Part shown: positions 29,860 to 34,554 of the stretch, piece by piece | Numbering within the stretch: position 1 is the stretch's first letter | Layout: each line of letters begins with the position of its first letter | Assembly: GCA_964429695.1 (NCBI GenBank) | Contig: CAYSCS010000071.1 | Span: 1-34,554 of the forward strand | Length of the DNA: 34,554 bases | Origin: CAYSCS01 sp964429695 | GTDB taxonomy: Bacteria; Acidobacteriota; Aminicenantia; Aminicenantales; Aminicenantaceae | Direction: 5' to 3' | The notes under the pieces: model-generated | Database searches by the model: none | What the model saw: only the letters and a program-made list of their open reading frames with translations | What the model was told of the DNA's origin: nothing | Made by a program: the position numbers and the translations under genes

Positions 29860-30930
29860 TTAAAAGGAGAGGAAGAAAGTGATGTTAAAAATAACATCGT
29901 CTTTTTTTGCCTTATCAGCATAGGCACGGTACCAGATGTTTGGCTGAATCTTCATGCTTTTATCCCAGGGTGAGAAGTCGAAGCCAGCGATGATAAGATT
30001 CATTTCATCAGATTTTGAAGAACTATTTGGCTCATATAGGTCGAATCTTGCAAATAAAGAGAGGGATCCCTCAATTACTGTATAGCGGCTAAAGATTGAA
30101 AATCCTAAGACATCAAATCTTTCCATCTCAGCGGTGAGGTTTTTGTCATTTTTATAGATAAAATATTCTGCCCCTATGGTTAATTTTCGGACCATCTCCA
30201 TGTAACCATCTACCTTATAAGTCATGGCTGAGTTTTCTGCATCCTGCTTTTCGTAATCGATATAGCCAACAAACGACAGACCTGCTATTGGGATAAAATG
30301 AAGATTGGCAGCAAATTTTTTATATTTATCCTTTTCGGCATGTGAATAGCCTTCACCGTTACTTACCATAAATGTGAAACGTAACTGCTTGGCAATGTTT
30401 TTGTTAAAACTTATTCCTAGGTCGGCTGAAGGTGCATCCACATCCACACCAGTCATGTCCTTGTAATTATCCATCAATGTTTTAGCCACACTTCGATAGC
30501 CCCAGCGGTCTTCAGCAATCTTGTATTGAATCGTCTCAGTCATACCAACCCTGAGGTTTGAGTTTGGAAGAAGTCCGGCGTACTCAAAATAAAGGTGTTT
30601 GATGAAGGGACGCAACTTGTCATCTTTCTTTGTCAAACCCTTAGTAAAGTCTATAGAAGTAATATTTGCCGTATTATCTGCATCATAGCGAAAGCGAAAT
30701 TTTAAATTATCGTTAATTTTATTCTCATAGGTGAAGTAGGCTCTGCGGAAAGCAAGATAATTGCTTTTTGGATTCGAAGTGAGCGGACCTCTTTTAGTAA
30801 GAAACATGCCATAATCGAAGTAAATGGTGGTGTTGAATGTCTGTTGGGCTTTGGCAAAGCAAGGAATGAAAAGTAAGAAAAAAGCGAAAATCCTAATCAT
30901 TTTGAATTTCTGGGTTTTTTCTTCATTCAT
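29860..30930 (-). CDS. Outer-membrane porin, phosphate-selective OprO/OprP-like
   Basis: 356 residues. The signal peptide is near 11-28 (FAFFLLFIPCFAKAQ), followed by amphipathic beta strands to a C-terminal Phe. Strand-turn blocks such as AFRRAYFTYENKINDNLKFRFRYDADN, HLYFEYAGLLPNSNLRVGMTET and FARFDLYEPN resemble the Porin_O_P family, which includes the phosphate porins OprP and OprO. The ATG has AAGGAGG 5 nt upstream. First gene of the porin-pstSCAB-phoU operon behind a Pho box, so a role in outer-membrane phosphate entry under starvation is strongly suggested by context. Confidence 0.82.
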   Translation of the reverse strand: MNEEKTQKFKMIRIFAFFLLFIPCFAKAQQTFNTTIYFDYGMFLTKRGPLTSNPKSNYLAFRRAYFTYENKINDNLKFRFRYDADNTANITSIDFTKGLTKKDDKLRPFIKHLYFEYAGLLPNSNLRVGMTETIQYKIAEDRWGYRSVAKTLMDNYKDMTGVDVDAPSADLGISFNKNIAKQLRFTFMVSNGEGYSHAEKDKYKKFAANLHFIPIAGLSFVGYIDYEKQDAENSAMTYKVDGYMEMVRKLTIGAEYFIYKNDKNLTAEMERFDVLGFSIFSRYTVIEGSLSLFARFDLYEPNSSSKSDEMNLIIAGFDFSPWDKSMKIQPNIWYRAYADKAKKDDVIFNITFFLSF

Positions 30931-30938
30931 TTTTTCCT

Positions 30939-30971
30939 CCTTAATTCCTGAATTTTGTTCTGGTTTTAAGG
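30939..30971 (-). promoter_or_regulatory. Possible long-loop stem over the porin SD
   Basis: CCTTAA and TTAAGG can pair around a 21-nt loop in the porin mRNA leader; the second arm is part of the SD TTAAGGAGG. Weak by itself. Confidence 0.25.
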
Positions 30972-31064
30972 CTCTTTTCGTTCCGGCGCGCCTTTTTTTC
31001 CTTCAATCCATGAAGGGAATGAATTTGAGGCTCTATAAAACCAGATTTGAGGATAAGGATTAAT

Positions 31065-31103
31065 TGTTAAGTTTTAATTAAGGAAGGGTAAAATGTTAGT
31101 TAA
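31065..31103 (-). promoter_or_regulatory. Pho box: four hexamers at 11-nt period upstream of the porin-pst operon
   Basis: On the minus strand TTAACT (31103-31098), TTTACC (31092-31087), TTAATT (31081-31076) and TTAACA (31070-31065) recur at exactly 11 nt. This is the geometry and consensus known for PhoP boxes in Bacillus (TT(A/C/T)A(C/T)A repeats) and close to the 11-bp repeats bound by PhoB. A possible -10, TATAGA, lies at 31037-31032. PhoB is encoded just upstream on the same strand. Confidence 0.65.
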
Positions 31104-31507
31104 ATTTTTAAATTTCCGATCACAGCGTTTTAGCTCTTTTGGAATTTTTACTCATAATCCCGAAAAATTAAATTGATCAGAGCAAATATGCAGGATGCCT
31201 TTTGACGAAGATTCTTTGATTCAAATTGATAATGAAGCCTTTCGAATCCCCTTAATATTAATTCCATCATCTCTTAAACAATGAAATCTCTTTGGTTGAT
31301 TAGCTGAACAAATTATAGAACATCTCAAAACTTAACGTTTTTAACCACAAAAAAGTTTGATGAAAAAAATTTTATAAGGTTAAAGTGAGAAAAAGAATTT
31401 AATTTTAGAAAAAAGCATGGCTCTCTACATTTCGTTTTCCTTGATTGGACTGTTTTAAAAGAATTAAGCAAATTAAACCAAAGGCCAGGCTTTTGTCGTC
31501 GACATTT

Positions 31508-33229
31508 TTAATAAGGTAGAAGAACGGTGAATCTACTTCCCTTACCTTCAACGCTCTCTACGTTTACCTTCCCTCCATGAAGAAGGGCTATATGCTTGAC
31601 AATAGAAAGTCCGAGTCCTGTTCCTCCAGCACTTCTTGCCCGAGATTTACTTACTACATAAAATCTTTCAAAAATCCGGGAAAGGTGCTCTTCTGCGATT
31701 CCTATTCCTGTGTCCTCTATCATCACTGATAGATATGGGTCGCTTTTCTTGACCTCTACGGTAATTTTACCTTTTTCAGTGTATTTTATGGCATTATCTA
31801 TCAAATTTAAAAAGAGCTGTTCAAGTTTGAATCGATCCCCTCTAAGGAAAGGAAGCTCAGGCTCTGCTTTAAACTCAAGTTCAAGATTTTTCTCTCTTAA
31901 TTTTCCCTCAAATATCTCAAGAAGTTCCTTTAATAATTCTATAAGGTTAATATCTTCTATCTCCATTAGGTGCGCCTCTTCAACCTCATGAAGAAACAGC
32001 AAATCATTGACGATATTGATGAGTCTCTCTGTATGCCTCCTTATTATCTCCAGGTATCTTCTGTTCTCGTCTTCAAGTCTTCCTTCCAGGGTCTCGGCAA
32101 AACCCTTGATGGCTGTTAGCGGAGTCTTCAATTCGTGGGAAACATTGGAGATAAAATCTTTTTTCATTTTTTCTACTTCCTTCTCTTTTGAGATGTCATG
32201 AAAAGTAATCACTGCCTCTTCCTTCTCATGGACAAAAATTAGTTTGCAAAGCATGGTTTTGCCGTCAATCTCAATTTCCCTTGAATCATTTTTCTTTTCC
32301 CTGAGCACTCTCTCAGCCCATTCGAGAAATTGTGGCTTTCTTATGACCTCCCAGTAGAATTTACCTTCAAGGTTGCAGTTTTTAACAATCTTCGCCATGC
32401 TCTCGTTGGAGTAAAGAACCCTTCCCTGCCCATCAAGAGCCATGATCCCTTCCTCAATTGAAGAAAGGATTCCATTTAGCTCTTCCTTCTGACATGTGAT
32501 TTTTTCAATGAGGTCTTTGATTTTTTCTATCATGAAGTTGAAAGCTCTGACCAAGTCTCGAAACTCATCCTTTCTCTTTGTGTCGACATGGACCAAAAAG
32601 TCTCCAGAGGCAACTTTATCTGATGCGGTTTTTAATTCTTTGAGTGGGGAGGTAAGGGAACGAGAAAAGATGAGTGCGCTGACGAGAGCAATCGCTATCA
32701 GAAGAAGAGAAATTCTCAGCAATGAAGTTTTTAAGGCTGAGAAAAGACGGTCTATTTGCTTCACATAGAGGCTCAAGCGAAGCACATAGGAAATTCTTTC
32801 TCTTCCTTCAATCGGTATGCCTACATAAAGCATTTTCTCTTTAACTGTATAACTGTATCTAATTGATCTTCCTACACCTCCCTCAAGAGCATTCAATATC
32901 TCTGGCCTGTATCTGTGATTCTCCATTGTTTCAGGTTCCTTTTCAGAATCAGCAAGAACCTTACCCCCACTGTCTACTACAGTTATCCTCGTTTGAATGT
33001 CTGTGGCGAACTTTTTCACGAAAGAATCGAGCCCTTTGAAATCTTTTCCTTCAAGATAAGGAATAATCTTATGCTTCAATGTGCGTCCCACATCTTCAAG
33101 ATGACGACTTAAAGTTTCAAGATAGAAATTTTTCGTCATGTTGAATGAGATGAAAAGGAAAAAAACTGAGACAAAAGCAATTATCAGTAAGAAGCCAGCA
33201 AATGCTTTTAAGAAAAGAGAACTTTTCAT
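31508..33229 (-). CDS. phoR: Phosphate-type sensor histidine kinase PhoR
   Basis: 573 residues. Domains: TM1 (about 7-29), an extracytoplasmic sensor (30-168) with RITVVDSGGKVLADSE like single-Cache/PhoR sensors, TM2 (169-189), HAMP (190-242), PAS (about 252-348), HisKA with phosphoacceptor His365 in SNVSHELKTPLTAIKGF, and HATPase_c with LFLNLIDNAIKYT (N box), EDTGIGI (G1) and GGTGLGLSIV (G2). The extra sensor and HAMP make it the larger Bacillus PhoR-like type, not the short E. coli type. It overlaps the phoB stop (ATGA) and precedes the porin-pst operon, so control of that operon is very likely. Confidence 0.92.
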   Translation of the reverse strand: MKSSLFLKAFAGFLLIIAFVSVFFLFISFNMTKNFYLETLSRHLEDVGRTLKHKIIPYLEGKDFKGLDSFVKKFATDIQTRITVVDSGGKVLADSEKEPETMENHRYRPEILNALEGGVGRSIRYSYTVKEKMLYVGIPIEGRERISYVLRLSLYVKQIDRLFSALKTSLLRISLLLIAIALVSALIFSRSLTSPLKELKTASDKVASGDFLVHVDTKRKDEFRDLVRAFNFMIEKIKDLIEKITCQKEELNGILSSIEEGIMALDGQGRVLYSNESMAKIVKNCNLEGKFYWEVIRKPQFLEWAERVLREKKNDSREIEIDGKTMLCKLIFVHEKEEAVITFHDISKEKEVEKMKKDFISNVSHELKTPLTAIKGFAETLEGRLEDENRRYLEIIRRHTERLINIVNDLLFLHEVEEAHLMEIEDINLIELLKELLEIFEGKLREKNLELEFKAEPELPFLRGDRFKLEQLFLNLIDNAIKYTEKGKITVEVKKSDPYLSVMIEDTGIGIAEEHLSRIFERFYVVSKSRARSAGGTGLGLSIVKHIALLHGGKVNVESVEGKGSRFTVLLPY

Positions 33230-33903
33230 TCTTCTAATTTATACCCTATCCCCCTAACATTTTTGACAAAGCAAGAAGCTCTGCCAAGTTTTTCCCTCAG
33301 ATGTCTAATGTGAACATCAACGGTTCTATCTATGACAGCCTTTTCTTTTCCCCAGAGAAAGTCGAGGATCTGATCCCTTGTGAAGACCCACCCTTTTTTG
33401 GAGGCAAGAAAGTTGAGGATTTTGAATTCAGTCGATGTCAACTGAATTTTTTCTTCTTCTACATAAACTTCATGTTTTTCAGGAATTATCTTTAGAATGC
33501 CTCCAATCTCAATCATGCTTTCTTCCTGAGGATGTCCTCTTCTCAAAACAGCTTTCACCCTGGCCACTAACTCCTTGGGAGAAAATGGCTTAGTCACATA
33601 ATCATCTGCTCCAAGCTCTAGACCTAAGACTTTATCTACTTCTTCCTGTTTGGCGGTAAGGATTATGATGGGAATAGAAGAAAATTCCTTCTCTCTCTTA
33701 AGATATTTACATATTTCAAGCCCATCTGCATCGGGGAGCATCAAATCCAGAATGATGAGCTCAAATCTAGTTGAGCCGAGCTCTCCTAAAAATGAGTCAG
33801 CATCGTAGAAACCTTTTACTTTAAACCCGGATTTTTCAAGATTCACCTTCACTAGCTCAACAATGTCTGGTTCATCGTCGATTACAGCAATCAGTGAGCT
33901 CAA
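33226..33903 (-). CDS. phoB: Phosphate response regulator PhoB/PhoP
   Basis: 225 residues: receiver domain with Asp9-Asp10-Glu, phosphorylatable Asp53 in ILDLMLPDADG, Thr/Lys in LTAKQ and VTKPFSP, then an OmpR-type winged helix with LTSTEFKILNFLA, VFTRDQILDFLWG, RTVDVHIRHLREKLG and IRGxGY-type end VRGIGYKLEE. I chose the TTG at 33903 behind TGAGGA (7 nt) because it gives the normal N-terminus (SSLIAVIDDEPD); the frame extends to a GTG at 33963 with a weaker context, adding 20 atypical residues. Operon with phoR. It is the expected binder of the Pho box at 31065-31103. Confidence 0.92.
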   Translation of the reverse strand: MSSLIAVIDDEPDIVELVKVNLEKSGFKVKGFYDADSFLGELGSTRFELIILDLMLPDADGLEICKYLKREKEFSSIPIIILTAKQEEVDKVLGLELGADDYVTKPFSPKELVARVKAVLRRGHPQEESMIEIGGILKIIPEKHEVYVEEEKIQLTSTEFKILNFLASKKGWVFTRDQILDFLWGKEKAVIDRTVDVHIRHLREKLGRASCFVKNVRGIGYKLEE

Positions 33904-33991
33904 AATTATTTCCTCAGGCCGTCTAATATTTTCTGTATTTATTTTTATTATAATCTTTAACACATTTCAAACTCTACCTTAATTAAAATTG

Positions 33992-33997
33992 ATTATA
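33992..33997 (-). promoter_or_regulatory. Possible -10 for phoBR
   Basis: A perfect TATAAT on the minus strand 89-94 nt upstream of the TTG start. No good -35 and no clear Pho-box repeats are seen here. Confidence 0.35.
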
Positions 33998-34452
33998 AAA
34001 TAATATCCTAAACCCGAATATTCTAAGCACCTAGAATAAGTAAAAGTCAAAGAGGATTTCTCTGAAGAAGTTGATTTTAAATTTTTAGCAAAATTTCCAA
34101 TTTAGAAGCCTCTGGTTCAAAGATATCCATTCATCCTCAAAAATGCACTGCTTTTTATCTTTTAAGTTTAGAGAAAAATTAGTTAACTATTCGATTTTTC
34201 TTTTAATTTTCCTTTAAATGTTGTGCATCAGTTGCATCAATGACAACTGAAGGTCTTTAGACAAATCTTTGTTTAGAATATCTCTTCTTGTAAGATAATT
34301 TGTGGATTACCGGTAATGACTGTTTTTTTTGATCTTTCAGAAAAATTATAAAAAAAATTTTCTTGTCTTTAACTCTAAGGCAAAATTCTCACCAATTTCC
34401 TTACCCATACAACCCCTGATTTGCCGATAGAAAATTTGATTGAAACGAAAAG

Positions 34453-34521
34453 CCCCCTGGTATAAGGTTATTTTTGATGAAAAAAATAAATCACCCGCTG
34501 GGTGATACCCTAACCAGGAGG
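34453..34521 (+). promoter_or_regulatory. Structured leader of the right-edge gene
   Basis: ATCACCC - GCT - GGGTGAT is a perfect 7-bp hairpin (34490-34506). Outside it CCCCCTGGT (34453-34461) can pair 8 of 9 positions with ACCAGGAGG (34513-34521), which contains the SD. No known riboswitch core is recognised. If transcription starts from TATAAG at 34461, the outer arm would not be in the mRNA. Confidence 0.35.
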
Positions 34522-34528
34522 TATTTTT

Positions 34529-34554
34529 ATGATACAGCAAGGGATTTTGCCTTT
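34529..34554 (+). CDS. Start of a gene cut by the window edge
   Basis: ATG at 34529 with an ideal AGGAGG 7 nt upstream; the first codons read MIQQGILP before the window ends. Too little remains to name it. Confidence 0.6.

Larger units (their letters stand above)
30931..31507. other. Intergenic region between phoR and the porin
   Basis: Contains the porin leader (about 100 nt), the Pho box at 31065-31103 and, to its right (31105-31507), AT-rich sequence with no gene. A GC-rich patch (GGCGCGCC near 30986) followed on the plus strand by seven T is conspicuous in the porin leader. Confidence 0.5.
33904..34528. other. Divergent intergenic region between phoB and the right-edge gene
   Basis: AT-rich and without a supported gene. 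A small dyad at 34220-34249 includes GTTGT/ACAAC and CAGTTG/CAACTG pairs and two GCATCA copies 9 nt apart, resembling an operator. TTGATT (34436) or TTGAAA (34440) with TATAAG (34461-34466) may be the promoter of the right-edge gene, with non-ideal spacers of 19 or 15 nt. Confidence 0.35.

Noticed and set aside
31470..31500. Possible terminator after phoR
   Set aside because: Only 4-bp stems or bulged pairings can be formed; no proper T-run on the minus strand.
33904..33963. Longer N-terminus for PhoB from a GTG
   Set aside because: The added residues do not fit receiver domains, and TGAGGA is well placed for the TTG at 33903.
34346..34540. Minus-strand 64-codon frame at the right edge
   Set aside because: It starts with a TTG without SD, lies antisense to a well-supported leader and start site, and resembles no family.
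1..34554. tRNA, rRNA, CRISPR, transposon or phage genes
   Set aside because: Looked for by eye on both strands; no cloverleaf with a T-loop, no spaced repeats, no transposase or integrase motifs were seen.

Overview
The window looks like a contiguous piece of chromosome from a moderately AT-rich, diderm (Gram-negative-type), probably uncultivated bacterium. Evidence for two membranes: two outer-membrane beta-barrel genes, a LolA-like periplasmic protein and a lipobox lipoprotein. The gene mix (large secreted M14 peptidase, split saccharopine enzymes, DsrC with a DsrMK-like pair, MMPL/RND exporter with LolA-like partner) would fit an Aminicenantes/Acidobacteriota-like lineage, but this is an impression and not a phylogenetic result. 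TTG start codons with good Shine-Dalgarno (SD) sequences are common. I see no tRNA, rRNA, CRISPR array, insertion sequence or phage gene.

Layout. 0.3-3.9 kb (minus): a Memo-family protein, and a two-gene operon for the two halves of the saccharopine pathway. 4.1-8.6 kb (plus): cysS, a YraN-family nuclease-fold protein and a secreted M14 metallopeptidase. 8.7-11.3 kb: folK (minus), an unknown small helical protein (plus), then a cupin and an alpha-toroid (prenyltransferase/terpene-cyclase-like) protein (minus). 11.5-12.7 kb (plus): a cysteine desulfurase-like PLP enzyme. 12.8-15.1 kb (minus): a compact redox operon dsrC - cytochrome-b-like membrane subunit - HdrD/DsrK-like Fe-S protein, with no sulfite reductase in view. 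15.4-16.1 kb: an unknown two-helix membrane protein.

16.1-21.6 kb (minus): a probable envelope lipid or hydrophobic-compound trafficking operon: outer-membrane barrel, two small unknown proteins, a 762-residue MMPL/RND transporter, a LolA-like protein and a small lipoprotein. A dyad overlaps the predicted promoter. 22.0-22.8 kb (plus): a possibly exported protein of unknown function behind a strong sigma70-type promoter.

23.4-25.4 kb (plus): an NSS-family sodium symporter, a 45-residue single-helix protein like MetS that is easily missed, and an ArsC/low-molecular-weight phosphatase, translationally chained. 25.5-33.9 kb (minus): a complete phosphate-starvation regulon in the order phoB-phoR, then (after a 0.58 kb gap) OprP-like porin-pstS-pstC-pstA-pstB-phoU. 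The gap contains four TTAACA-like hexamers at exact 11-nt intervals, a convincing Pho box upstream of the porin. A strong hairpin lies between pstS and pstC. The right edge holds the first nine codons of a plus-strand gene with a structured leader.

A theme at sequence level is that several ribosome-binding sites sit inside short inverted repeats (memo, the 15.35 kb gene, the LolA-like gene, the 103-residue gene, possibly the porin and the right-edge gene), suggesting mRNA-structure control or simply a local compositional habit.
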